Shown in pieces: positions 7,783-15,477 of a stretch of DNA of 64,000 nt. The stretch is taken from positions 3,646,501-3,710,500 of the forward strand of contig NZ_JARKIN010000001.1 of assembly GCF_029351045.1 (NCBI RefSeq), in the 5' to 3' direction. The translations under genes and the position numbers were made by a program. The first letter of the stretch is position 1; each line of letters opens with the position of its first letter. The notes beneath the pieces were generated by a model. The model saw only the letters and a list, made by a program, of their open reading frames with translations. It was not told the DNA's origin and searched no databases. Source of the DNA: Streptomyces sp. WMMB303. GTDB taxonomy: Bacteria > Actinomycetota > Actinomycetes > Streptomycetales > Streptomycetaceae.

Positions 7783-9395
7783 TCCGGTTCGAGAACGTCA
7801 CCTTCAACTACCCCGAGGCTCGCTTCCCTGCCCTGCGCGAGGTGGACCTCCGTGTCGAGGAGGGAGAGCTGTGCCTGGTCACCGGTCGGACAGGCGTGGG
7901 CAAGTCCACGCTGCTGAGCGCCGTCAACGGGCTGGTGCCGCGCTTCACCGGGGGGCGGCTGGCGGGCCGCGTGAGTGTGGACGGGGTGGACACCGCGGGC
8001 AGTCCTCCGCAGGAGTTCGCCGCGCTGGTGGGCATGGTGGGGCAGGACCCGCTGGCCGGCTTCGTCACGGATGTCGTCGAGGACGAGTTGGCCTACCGCA
8101 TGGAGCAGTTGGCCGTGCCGCCGGAGACGATGCGCAAGCGGGTCGAGGAGATCCTCGACCTGCTGGGCATCGCCGAACTGCGCGACCGCCCGCTGCGTGC
8201 CCTCTCCGGCGGCCAGCAGCAGCGCGCTGCCATCGGTTCGGTGCTCACCTCGCACCCGCGCGTTCTGGTCCTGGACGAACCCACTTCCGCGCTGGACCCG
8301 AGCGCCGCCGAGGACGTGCTCGCCGCGCTCACCCGTCTGGTGCACGATCTGGGCACCACCGTGCTGGTCGCCGAGCACCGGATGGAGCGGGTGCTGCAGT
8401 ACGCCGACCGGCTGGTGCACCTGACCGGGGACGGCCGGCTGCGGGACGGCGACCCCGCGACGCTGATGCGGGACACCGACGTGGCCCCACCGGTGGTGCG
8501 ACTGGGCCGGCTCGCCGGCTGGTCCCCCCTGCCGCTGTCGGTACGGGACGCGCGCCGGAAGGCGGGCCCGCTGCGGACGCGGCTGGCCGGCCATCCGGCG
8601 CCTCCCGCCACTCGGGCCGCGGGAGGGACGGTGCTGCGAGCCCGGGGTGTGACGGTCACCTACGGCGAGCTGGTGGCGGTCCGCCACGTCGGGCTGGATC
8701 TCGCGGAAGGCCAGGTCACGGCGCTCATGGGGCGCAACGGGTCGGGCAAGTCCTCCCTGCTGTGGGCTCTCCAGGGGTCGGGGCCGCGCCGCTCGGGCAG
8801 CGTGGAGGTCGCCGGGCAGGACCCCGGCACGGTACCGCCGGAACAGGCGCGCGCTCTGGTCGGGCTGGTTCCGCAGACGGCGAGCGATCTGCTGTATCTG
8901 CCCACTGTGGAGGCCGAGTGTGCCGAGGCGGACGAGGAGTCGGGCGTGGAGCCCGGCACGTGCGCCGGTCTGCTGGGTTCCCTGGCGCCGGACGTCCCGG
9001 CCCACCGGCACCCCCGGGACCTGTCCGAGGGGCAGCGGCTGGCGCTGGTGCTGGCGGTACAACTGACCGCGGCCCCGGGGGTGCTGCTGCTCGACGAGCC
9101 GACCCGGGGCCTGGACTATCCGGCCAAGGAGACTCTCGGCCGCATCGTGCGGGACCTGGCGGCGCGCGGCCGGTCGGTGATGGTGGCCACACACGATGTG
9201 GAGTTCGCGGCGCGGGCCGCCGACCGCGTGGTGGTGATGGCCCAGGGGGAGGTCGTCGCCGACGGGCCGACGGCCCAGGTCGTGGTCTCCTCCCCCGCCT
9301 TCGCCCCCCAGGTGGCCAAGATCCTCAACCCGCAGCCCTGGCTGACGGTGGAGCAGGTCGCCGACGCCCTGCACGCGGCGGAGGTGGCGAGTTGA
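7779..9395 (+). CDS. Fused double ECF ATPase (EcfA-EcfA')
   Basis: A 538-residue protein with two ABC ATPase domains. Domain 1 has Walker A GRTGVGKST (about residue 33), signature LSGGQQQR and Walker B LVLDEPTSALD. Domain 2 starts near residue 285 with GRNGSGKSS, has a degenerate LSEGQRLAL signature and LLLDEPTRGLD. The altered second signature suggests unequal ATP sites, as in many paired EcfA proteins. The GTG start (VIRFENVTF) overlaps the EcfT stop as GTGA, and the stop overlaps the next start. Longer upstream readings of the frame run through the EcfT gene and are not real. It energises the ECF complex at the cytoplasmic face. Confidence 0.93.
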   Translation: MIRFENVTFNYPEARFPALREVDLRVEEGELCLVTGRTGVGKSTLLSAVNGLVPRFTGGRLAGRVSVDGVDTAGSPPQEFAALVGMVGQDPLAGFVTDVVEDELAYRMEQLAVPPETMRKRVEEILDLLGIAELRDRPLRALSGGQQQRAAIGSVLTSHPRVLVLDEPTSALDPSAAEDVLAALTRLVHDLGTTVLVAEHRMERVLQYADRLVHLTGDGRLRDGDPATLMRDTDVAPPVVRLGRLAGWSPLPLSVRDARRKAGPLRTRLAGHPAPPATRAAGGTVLRARGVTVTYGELVAVRHVGLDLAEGQVTALMGRNGSGKSSLLWALQGSGPRRSGSVEVAGQDPGTVPPEQARALVGLVPQTASDLLYLPTVEAECAEADEESGVEPGTCAGLLGSLAPDVPAHRHPRDLSEGQRLALVLAVQLTAAPGVLLLDEPTRGLDYPAKETLGRIVRDLAARGRSVMVATHDVEFAARAADRVVVMAQGEVVADGPTAQVVVSSPAFAPQVAKILNPQPWLTVEQVADALHAAEVAS

Positions 9396-10435
9396 CCGAT
9401 ACCTGGCCGCACTCCCGCCCTCGGGCCGGTGCCGGTCCGGCGCACCGGGAGCAGCGCGGGCGGCCGGGCGGCGGCACGTACGGACGGCTGCCGCTCCGCG
9501 GGGGGCGGCACGTCCTGCCCCGCAGCAGCGCCGGATCCGGGGCACAGCCGGGTGCCGGCCCGGCGCCTGTGGTGCGGGTGGGGCTGCGGACGGCCCTGGT
9601 GCTGCTGCTGGTTTCGCTGGCGGGGTTGGCAATGTTCTGCTGGCCGCTGCTGATGCCGCCGACGGCCCGGTCCGTCGGCCACTCGGCGGATGCGCCGCTG
9701 CTGTTCGTCCTGATCATGCCGATGCTGCTGGCGGTGGTCCTGGCCGAGATGTCCTCCGGCGGGATCGATCCCAAGGCGCTGGCGATGCTCGGTGTGCTGT
9801 GCGCGCTCAACGCGGGGCTGCGTCCGCTGGGGGCGGGGACGGCCGGGATAGAGACCGTCTTCTTCCTCCTCGTCCTGGCCGGGCGGGTGTTCGGACCGGG
9901 CTTCGGTTTCGTGCTCGGCAGCCTCTCGCTGTTCGCCTCGGCGCTGCTGACCGCGGGCGTCGGGCCGTGGCTGCCGTTCCAGATGCTCGCCTCCGGCTGG
10001 ATCGGTCTCGGGGCCGGGCTGCTGCCCCGGCGGATCTCGGGACGTGCGGAGATCGCCATGTTGGCGGTCTACGGTGTGCTGGTCGCCTACGTGTTCGGCT
10101 TCCTGATGAACATGTGGTTCTGGCCCTTCACCGCCGGAGCGGACACCCAGCTCTCCTTCCAGGCGGGTGCACCGGTCCTGGAGAACCTGCACCGGTTCGC
10201 GGTCTTCACCCTCGTCACCTCCACCTTCGGCTGGGACACCGGCCGTGCCCTGACCAACCTGGCCGCGATCTTGCTGACCGGACCCGCCGTGCTGGCGGTG
10301 CTGCGCCGGGCCGCGCACCGCGCCGCCTTCGACGCGCCCGTCGTCTTCGGCGCGTCCACCGGCCGTGCCCCCGCCCCTCCCCCCGAACCGGCCGGTGGTC
10401 ACACAGCGGCCGACACCGAAGGAGACTCCGTATGA
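9392..10435 (+). CDS. ECF transporter S component, probable corrinoid specificity (CbrT-like)
   Basis: A 347-residue protein. A Gly/Pro/Arg-rich N-terminal tail of about 65 residues precedes a hydrophobic core with six membrane segments (for example VGLRTALVLLLVSLAG and the stretch around FGPGFGFVLGSLSLFASALL), the size and shape of an ECF S component. The proposed TTG start overlaps the ATPase stop as TTGA, matching the other gene joins of the operon; a GTG near the first helix is an alternative. The C-terminal tail is long and Pro/Ala-rich. Cobalamin specificity is inferred from the riboswitch and neighbours; ECF-CbrT of Lactobacillus delbrueckii is the known precedent for a cobalamin ECF importer. 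Confidence 0.85.
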   Translation: MTDTWPHSRPRAGAGPAHREQRGRPGGGTYGRLPLRGGRHVLPRSSAGSGAQPGAGPAPVVRVGLRTALVLLLVSLAGLAMFCWPLLMPPTARSVGHSADAPLLFVLIMPMLLAVVLAEMSSGGIDPKALAMLGVLCALNAGLRPLGAGTAGIETVFFLLVLAGRVFGPGFGFVLGSLSLFASALLTAGVGPWLPFQMLASGWIGLGAGLLPRRISGRAEIAMLAVYGVLVAYVFGFLMNMWFWPFTAGADTQLSFQAGAPVLENLHRFAVFTLVTSTFGWDTGRALTNLAAILLTGPAVLAVLRRAAHRAAFDAPVVFGASTGRAPAPPPEPAGGHTAADTEGDSV

Positions 10436-11868
10436 GAGCCCTACGCCCGGGCCGTCCCGCCCCTCCGGTCCCCCGGCGCGCTGCTGCCACCGCCGGTCTG
10501 CTGGCTTCAGCACTGCTGCTGCCCGCCGCGGGTGCGCAGGCATCCTCCCCGGCACGGGCCGCCGAACCCGCGGCGGCACAGCAGCCGAAGGCACCGGCGA
10601 ACGCGGCGGCCACCTGGATGGCCGGACAACTTACGGACGGCAGCAACGCCTCCGGCGACCACGGGTTGACCGCCGACATCGTCCTGGCCCTCGCCGCCAC
10701 CGGGACGGGGGGCCGGACCGCGGACCGGGCCACCGACTGGCTCGCGGCCCGGTCCACCGACTACATCGACCGCGGCACCGCGGGCCGTGTGTTCGCCGGC
10801 GGCACCGCCAAGCTCGCGCTCACCGCAGCCGTCCAAGGGCGCGATCCGAGGAACTTCGGCGGACACGACCTCGTGCGGCTCCTGCTCGGACGGATGCAGG
10901 ACAATGGACGCTTCACCGACGACCTGCCCTCCGGGGACGGCTCCAACCAGTTCACCCAGTCGCTGGCCGTTCTCGCGCTCGACCGGACCGGGGACCTGCC
11001 CGCGAAGGCGGTCGACTTCCTGGCCGCCTCACGTTGCGCCGACGGCGGATATCCGCTCACGTTCAAGTCGGACCCCGCCAAGTGCAGGTCGCACACCGAC
11101 AGCACGGGCCTGGCGGTGCAGGCGCTGCTCGGCGCCGGGCGCACCGCGGCCGCGAAACCCGCTCTGGACTGGCTGGAGAAGCAACAGCTGGACAACGGCG
11201 GCTTCCGGGACAACGGCTTCGGTACTCCGCCCCCGAATTCCAACTCCACCGCCCTCGACGTGCAGGCGCTTACCGCGGGCGGCCGCGTGGAGGCGGCCGG
11301 CAGGGGAGTCAACTGGCTGCGCAGCATGCAGGTCGGCTGCGCGGCCCCGCCCGAGGACCAGGGTGCTGTCGGCTACAGCGAACCCAAGGCCGACGGTATG
11401 GCCCTGCGTTCGACCGCGCAGGTCGTACCGGCCCTCGCGGGCAGGTCTCTTGCCGATGTCGACGGCAAAGGGGCGGCGGACGAACTGGTTCCGGTCACCT
11501 GCGGCCCCGGTGGGGGCACCAGGGGCCCGGGCGGCAGCCCGGGAGGCTCGGACGGCGACAGCGACGGCGACGGTGGTGACGATGGTGACGGCGGCACCGG
11601 ATCGGGTCCCGGGAACGGCGCCGACGGCGGCCAGCAGCCGGGCGGCGACGATCCGACCGCCGGGGGCGCCACCGGAGGCAGCAGCACAGGCGGCGGTGCG
11701 GAGCCGGCAGGCGCGTCCGGAGCAATCGGCGGCAAAGGTGCGCTGGCGAGTTCCGGCACCTCCGGCGCCCTGCCGCTCACCGGTGCGGCCGCCGCACTGC
11801 TGCTGGCGGGGACCGGCAGTGTCGTAGCCGCCCGGCGCCGACGACACGCCCCTCGCGGCGGCCGTTGA
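10432..11868 (+). CDS. LPXTG-anchored alpha/alpha-barrel protein (prenyltransferase/squalene-cyclase repeat), transcobalamin alpha-domain-like
   Basis: A 478-residue surface protein. The signal peptide covers residues 1 to about 40. Residues about 55-350 contain repeated helix pairs with the DNGGF/ADGGY-type turns of the terpenoid-cyclase/prenyltransferase toroid (QDNGRF, CADGGYPL, LDNGGFRDN). A Gly/Asp/Ser-rich spacer follows, then LPLTG, a hydrophobic helix and a basic tail, a classic sortase signal. The same alpha6/alpha6 barrel architecture forms the N-terminal domain of intrinsic factor and transcobalamin. The ATG overlaps the S-component stop by 4 nt and has a GAAGGAGA ribosome site. 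Corrinoid binding is inferred, not shown by a known motif; cyclase activity is unlikely because no DxDD motif was seen. Confidence 0.85.
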   Translation: MRALRPGRPAPPVPRRAAATAGLLASALLLPAAGAQASSPARAAEPAAAQQPKAPANAAATWMAGQLTDGSNASGDHGLTADIVLALAATGTGGRTADRATDWLAARSTDYIDRGTAGRVFAGGTAKLALTAAVQGRDPRNFGGHDLVRLLLGRMQDNGRFTDDLPSGDGSNQFTQSLAVLALDRTGDLPAKAVDFLAASRCADGGYPLTFKSDPAKCRSHTDSTGLAVQALLGAGRTAAAKPALDWLEKQQLDNGGFRDNGFGTPPPNSNSTALDVQALTAGGRVEAAGRGVNWLRSMQVGCAAPPEDQGAVGYSEPKADGMALRSTAQVVPALAGRSLADVDGKGAADELVPVTCGPGGGTRGPGGSPGGSDGDSDGDGGDDGDGGTGSGPGNGADGGQQPGGDDPTAGGATGGSSTGGGAEPAGASGAIGGKGALASSGTSGALPLTGAAAALLLAGTGSVVAARRRRHAPRGGR

Positions 11869-12108
11869 GAGGTTCCCGGTCGGCCCGTCCCGGCCGCATG
11901 CTGCAGGACGCTGCCGCAGCGGCAACCGGGACGGTTGGCCACCTGCTTCCCCGGTGGGAGGGAGGCGGCGTGCCCGAGGTGTCCGCGGACGATGCGCGCG
12001 CCACCGGGCCGACGCGCATGCGCAGGTCAGGACGGCTCGCCGCGGGGCGGGCCCGGGCCCGCCCCGCGGCGAGCCGCATACAGAGAAGCACCCCTACAGG
12101 ACCCTGAG
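11869..12108 (+). other. Intergenic segment inside the corrinoid operon
   Basis: About 240 nt separate the alpha-barrel gene from the DUF4430 gene, unlike the 4-nt overlaps elsewhere in the operon. It holds an inverted repeat CCGTCCCGG (11885-11893) with CCGGGACGG (11926-11934), and the 42-bp palindrome listed separately. No open frame in it looks real. Confidence 0.6.
12034..12075. terminator. 42-bp perfect palindrome before the DUF4430 gene
   Basis: Two 21-nt arms starting GGCTCGCCGCGG and ending CCGCGGCGAGCC pair perfectly with no spacer. The RNA hairpin would be extremely stable and lacks a U tail, as is common for high-GC actinomycete terminators. It could limit read-through into the DUF4430 gene or act as an RNA-processing or stability element between the two surface-protein genes. 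Confidence 0.7.
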
Positions 12109-12123
12109 ATGAGGAGAACACCC

Positions 12124-12636
12124 GTGTTCCGTACGGCCGCAAGACCCCAGCACCCGACGCGCTTCCGCGCCCTCCTGCTGCTGCTCGCCTCGTTCGGCAT
12201 GGTGATGACGGCGGCGCCCTCCGCTCTCGCCGCGGAGTCCGCCCCGGCCCTGAGCGCGCCGGTGACCGTCCAGCTGACCGTCACAGGTCCCTCCGGCACC
12301 ATCTTCGATGGCGACATCAGCACGACGGGGCACGACGTGACCACCGCCTCCGGGGGAACCCACACCTGCGACGGCACCAACAACGACGCCAACCCCTCGC
12401 CCGTGGCCACACCCACCGCGGCGCTCGACGACGCAGCCGGGCAGGAGGGCTTCACCTGGGACGGCACGTGGTACGCCTCGTTCGACGACTACTTCGTCAC
12501 CACCATCGCGGGCAGTGCCGGCGGGGCCGACGCCTACTGGAACATCTCCGTCAACGGCACTTCCACACCGGTGGGCGGCTGCCAGTTCGCGGTGGCGGCC
12601 GGCGACGAAGTGGCCTTCACCTGGACCGAGCTGTAG
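12124..12636 (+). CDS. Secreted DUF4430 (transcobalamin C-terminal-like) protein
   Basis: A 170-residue exported protein: basic N-terminus, hydrophobic signal segment LLLLLASFGMVMTAAP, cleavage near ALAAE, then about 130 residues of DUF4430 type. The domain opens with VTVQLTVTGPSGTIFDG and closes with DAYWNISVNG, a conserved Cys and GDEVAFTW. DUF4430 corresponds to the beta domain of intrinsic factor and transcobalamin that caps bound cobalamin. No anchor is visible, so it is probably released or held by partners. The GTG at 12124 is preferred because GAGGAGAA lies 5 nt upstream; an ATG at 12109 would add five residues. It is the last gene of the riboswitch-linked block, separated by the 42-bp palindrome. 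Confidence 0.88.
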   Translation: MFRTAARPQHPTRFRALLLLLASFGMVMTAAPSALAAESAPALSAPVTVQLTVTGPSGTIFDGDISTTGHDVTTASGGTHTCDGTNNDANPSPVATPTAALDDAAGQEGFTWDGTWYASFDDYFVTTIAGSAGGADAYWNISVNGTSTPVGGCQFAVAAGDEVAFTWTEL

Positions 12637-12651
12637 CCCACCAGAGGTACG

Positions 12652-12697
12652 GATCCCGACAGCGGCAGGGGCCTTCGGCACCTGCCTGGCCGGGATC
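12652..12697 (+). terminator. Terminator of the corrinoid-uptake operon
   Basis: The outer arms GATCCCG (12652-12658) and CGGGATC (12691-12697) enclose an inner hairpin GCAGG-GCC-TTC-GGC-CCTGC (12665-12685). It lies 15 nt after the DUF4430 stop and before the convergent LysR gene stop, so it fits a bidirectional terminator. Confidence 0.6.
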
Positions 12698-12742
12698 GCC
12701 GGAGGGCGACCGGCCGCGCGGCGTCGCCGGGCGGGCCGCCCT

Positions 12743-13759
12743 TCAGCGGCCTTCCGGATCCTCCAGCAGCCGGAGCGAGGCTGCCGTGTCCAGGGCGGCG
12801 CGGACGAAGGCCAGTTCGGAGGGGCGGTCTCTGGTCGAGGTCCGCCGGATGACGGTGATGCGGCGCCTGATCGGGTCCCGGAAGGGGAAGACGTCGACGT
12901 TCGCCGGCCGCAGTGGCAACGCGAGTTCGGCGACCAGGGTGATACCGAGGCCCGTCGCCACCATCGCCATGGCCGTGGCCTGCTCGTCGATCTGATGCGC
13001 GATCCGCGGGGTGAAGCCGGCCGTCCGGCACACCGCGCACAGGGCCCGCCCGAATTCGGTGTCGGTTCCGGAGGCGACCCAGGAGCTCCCGGCCAGGTCC
13101 TTGAGGTCGACGGGGGTGCCCACGGCCGCGCGTTCCCGGTCCGCGGACCTCGGCGCGGCGGCGGTCCCGGCCGGCTGCTCTGCGGACGGGCCGGAGGCCG
13201 CCGGTGTGCTCAGGGTGCCGTGCGGGGCGACGAGGTAGAGCTGCTCCACGCCGACGAGGGTGCTCTCCAATGCGCCGTCCAGGGCGCCGGAGCCGGGGGC
13301 CGTGGGATAGTCCAGTACGAACGCCAGGTCGAGATCACCGTCCCGTACGGCGGCCTGGGTCTCTTCCGGTACGACCTCCCGGGTCCTGACGTGCACCCCG
13401 GGGTGGCGTTCGGTGAGGGTGGCCAGCGTGGGCGGCACGAGGGTTCCGGCGAGGGTCGCCAGTACGCCCACGGTCAGCTCTGCGGTGAGGGTGTCCCGCG
13501 CCTGTTCGAGCGCGATCCGGGCGCGCTCCTCGGCGGCCAGGATCTCCTCGGCGTGCTGCGCCAGCACGCGCCCGATCTCGGTCAGCCGGACGCGGCGCCC
13601 GACGTGTTCCAGCAGCGGCACACACACCTCCCGCTCCAGCGCGGCCAACTGCTGGGAGACGGCGGAGGGCGTGTAGTGGAGCGCGGCCGCCGCCGCGGTG
13701 AGGGTGCCGCGCCGGGAGAGCTCCCGGAGCATGCGCAACCGGTTCAGCGAGAGTTCCAT
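12743..13759 (-). CDS. LysR-family transcriptional regulator
   Basis: A 338-residue LysR regulator. The N-terminal winged helix-turn-helix is clear (residues 1-60: LRMLRELSRRGTLTAAAAALHYTPSAVSQQ). The effector domain contains the RP-type first strand VGVLATLAGTLVPP and a segment around VATGLGITLVAE near residue 285. An Ala/Pro-rich insert of about 25 residues interrupts the effector domain near residue 185. It is transcribed away from the M24 hydrolase gene across a 370-nt divergent region, so it is the likely regulator of the downstream catabolic genes. A TAGATT box lies six to seven bases before the ATG, so the transcript may be leaderless. The effector is unknown. Confidence 0.9.
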   Translation of the reverse strand: MELSLNRLRMLRELSRRGTLTAAAAALHYTPSAVSQQLAALEREVCVPLLEHVGRRVRLTEIGRVLAQHAEEILAAEERARIALEQARDTLTAELTVGVLATLAGTLVPPTLATLTERHPGVHVRTREVVPEETQAAVRDGDLDLAFVLDYPTAPGSGALDGALESTLVGVEQLYLVAPHGTLSTPAASGPSAEQPAGTAAAPRSADRERAAVGTPVDLKDLAGSSWVASGTDTEFGRALCAVCRTAGFTPRIAHQIDEQATAMAMVATGLGITLVAELALPLRPANVDVFPFRDPIRRRITVIRRTSTRDRPSELAFVRAALDTAASLRLLEDPEGR

Positions 13760-14129
13760 TAACCAAATCTAATGAGATCGCTGAAGGTTTTCCCGATGGA
13801 CGTGAAAGAACGGGGTGCACGAGACTGCGTGCACGGCGGAAGCACGGCGGTCGGGCGGATCCGGCCACAGCAGACCCGTTCCCGATATCCACCCTTCTCC
13901 GCGTCCCGGATCGGCTCCCGCCCGCGGCCGCCTCGGCGGTGGCAGCGGGATGACGGGAGCCGCCGGGCCCCGCCCCCGGTGCGCTCCCCCGCGCCGGGGG
14001 CGGGCACGACGAGCACTCAGCACGAGCGGCCGGATGCCCCGGAGCCCGCCGTCTCACCCGACGACGGCCGGCGGGGCGCGGCACCGAGCGGTCCGGCGCA
14101 TTCCTCCATCAGGAAGAGAAGAGGGACAC
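13760..14129. promoter_or_regulatory. Divergent control region between the LysR and M24 genes
   Basis: This 370-nt region holds ATTA-N8-TAAT (13758-13773), a LysR-type T-N11-A dyad overlapping the LysR start codon, and GTGCAC-N8-GTGCAC (13815-13834). The rest is GC-rich sequence without a credible gene. A GAAGAGAAGAGGGA ribosome site precedes the M24 ATG at 14130. Operator function is inferred from position and symmetry. Confidence 0.45.
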
Positions 14130-15380
14130 ATGGGCACCACGGAACACGGCGGACACGGGCCCGACGTCACCCGACTGGGCAACGCCCCGTCGCCGGGGTG
14201 GCTCACCGAGGAGAACGCCGCATCGATCCGGGCGACGGAGGGCCCCGCGTTCGAAGAGGCGGAGTACGCAGCGCGGCTGCGGGAGCTGCGCGGCCGCATG
14301 GAGCGGCTGCCGCTGGACGCGATGCTGGTCTTCCGCCCCTCCAGCGTGGAGTACCTGTGTGGCTTCCACACCGCGGAGACAGCTCCGCAGCCGTTGCTGG
14401 TCACCGACTCCGAGACCCATCTGTACCTGCCCGACCTGGAGGTCGGCAGGGCGCTGGCCAGTTCGGTGGCCGGCAATCTTCACTACTGCGGCTACGCGGA
14501 CGCGCTGCGCGGTCTGGAACTCTTCATCCGGCACGCGGCGACGGTGCTTCCCCGAGGCGCGCGGGTGGGTGTCGAGATCGGGCACGCCTCCACGCCCCCG
14601 CGCGTGCTGGAGCTGCTGCGCGAGCAGGGGCTGGTGGTCGTGCACCCGGACCATCTGGTCGAGCGCGCCCGCCTGGTGCTCTCCCCCGCCGAGCTGCGCA
14701 GGATGGAGGAGGCGGCCGCGGTGACCCAGCGGGGCGTCGCGGCGGGAGTGGCCGCCGCGGGAGGGCCCGGAGCGACCGACTCCTCGGTGGCCGCGGCGAT
14801 CGCCGAAGCGCTGTACCGCGAGGCGGACTCGCCCTCGGCCTGGGGGCCGGTCGTCGCCACCGGGCGGCGCGGCGGTATTCCGCACTCCAGTTGGGTGGGC
14901 CGGGAGCTGGGCGGCGGGCCCACCTTCCTGGAGTTCGCCGGGACCCGGGACCGCTACCACGCGCCGGTGATGCGCACGGTGGTGCGGGACGGAGCGTTGG
15001 AGGCGGCGGACCGGCGGCTGGCGGAGCTGGCCCGCACGGCCGTCACCGCCGTGCTGGAGACCGCGGCGGAGGGGGTCACCGCCGCGCAGGTCGCTGTCCA
15101 GGCCGGCGAGGCGCTGGGCCCGCTCCCGGACGATGTCATGTTCCACCAGCTCTTCGGCTATCCCGTCGGTCTGGCGCACAAGCCGCACTGGATGGACGGC
15201 GCACCCTTCTACCTCACCCCTGACAATCACGAGCCTCTGGTGAGCGGCATGGCGTTCCACATTCCCGGCTCCTTCCGCTCGTTCGGCACGTCAGTGGTCG
15301 GCCTGAGCCAGACGTTCGTGGTCGAGAAGCACGGCACGCGCGTGCTCACCCACGGCCCGGCGGACGTCATCGAGGTGTGA
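14130..15380 (+). CDS. M24-family hydrolase, creatinase/ectoine-hydrolase-like
   Basis: A 416-residue protein with the two-domain M24 layout: a creatinase-type N-terminal domain (about residues 40-165, including VEYLCGFHTAETAP) and a pita-bread catalytic domain. The usual first metal aspartates are missing: where aminopeptidases have the DxG motif it reads FLEFAGTRDRYHAPVMRT. This RYHxPxxRT pattern resembles what I recall of ectoine hydrolase (DoeA) and other metal-independent relatives. The later glutamate ligands also appear substituted (AFHIPGSF region). It is therefore more likely an amide or amidine hydrolase than a Xaa-Pro aminopeptidase. It is followed 97 nt later by a DadA-like oxidoreductase, so the product may be an N-substituted amino acid. 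The substrate is not known. Confidence 0.75.
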   Translation: MGTTEHGGHGPDVTRLGNAPSPGWLTEENAASIRATEGPAFEEAEYAARLRELRGRMERLPLDAMLVFRPSSVEYLCGFHTAETAPQPLLVTDSETHLYLPDLEVGRALASSVAGNLHYCGYADALRGLELFIRHAATVLPRGARVGVEIGHASTPPRVLELLREQGLVVVHPDHLVERARLVLSPAELRRMEEAAAVTQRGVAAGVAAAGGPGATDSSVAAAIAEALYREADSPSAWGPVVATGRRGGIPHSSWVGRELGGGPTFLEFAGTRDRYHAPVMRTVVRDGALEAADRRLAELARTAVTAVLETAAEGVTAAQVAVQAGEALGPLPDDVMFHQLFGYPVGLAHKPHWMDGAPFYLTPDNHEPLVSGMAFHIPGSFRSFGTSVVGLSQTFVVEKHGTRVLTHGPADVIEV

Positions 15381-15477
15381 GACCGGTTCCCGCCGCGCTC
15401 GGGCCGGGTACCGCCGGACGACGGTTCGGCCGGCGGTTCGGCAACCGCACTGCTCCTTCGGATTCTTCGAGGTGACC

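Noticed and set aside
10432..11868. Squalene/terpene cyclase making a terpenoid
   Set aside because: The barrel repeats are present, but no DxDD motif is seen, and the protein is exported and sortase-anchored in a B12-regulated operon.
11880..11940. A third cobalamin riboswitch before the DUF4430 gene
   Set aside because: GGCAACCGGGACGG loosely resembles part of the plus-strand B12 box, but the GGTGxxAATCC and closing elements are absent.
14130..15380. Xaa-Pro aminopeptidase
   Set aside because: The metal-binding aspartate and glutamate positions of M24 aminopeptidases are substituted.
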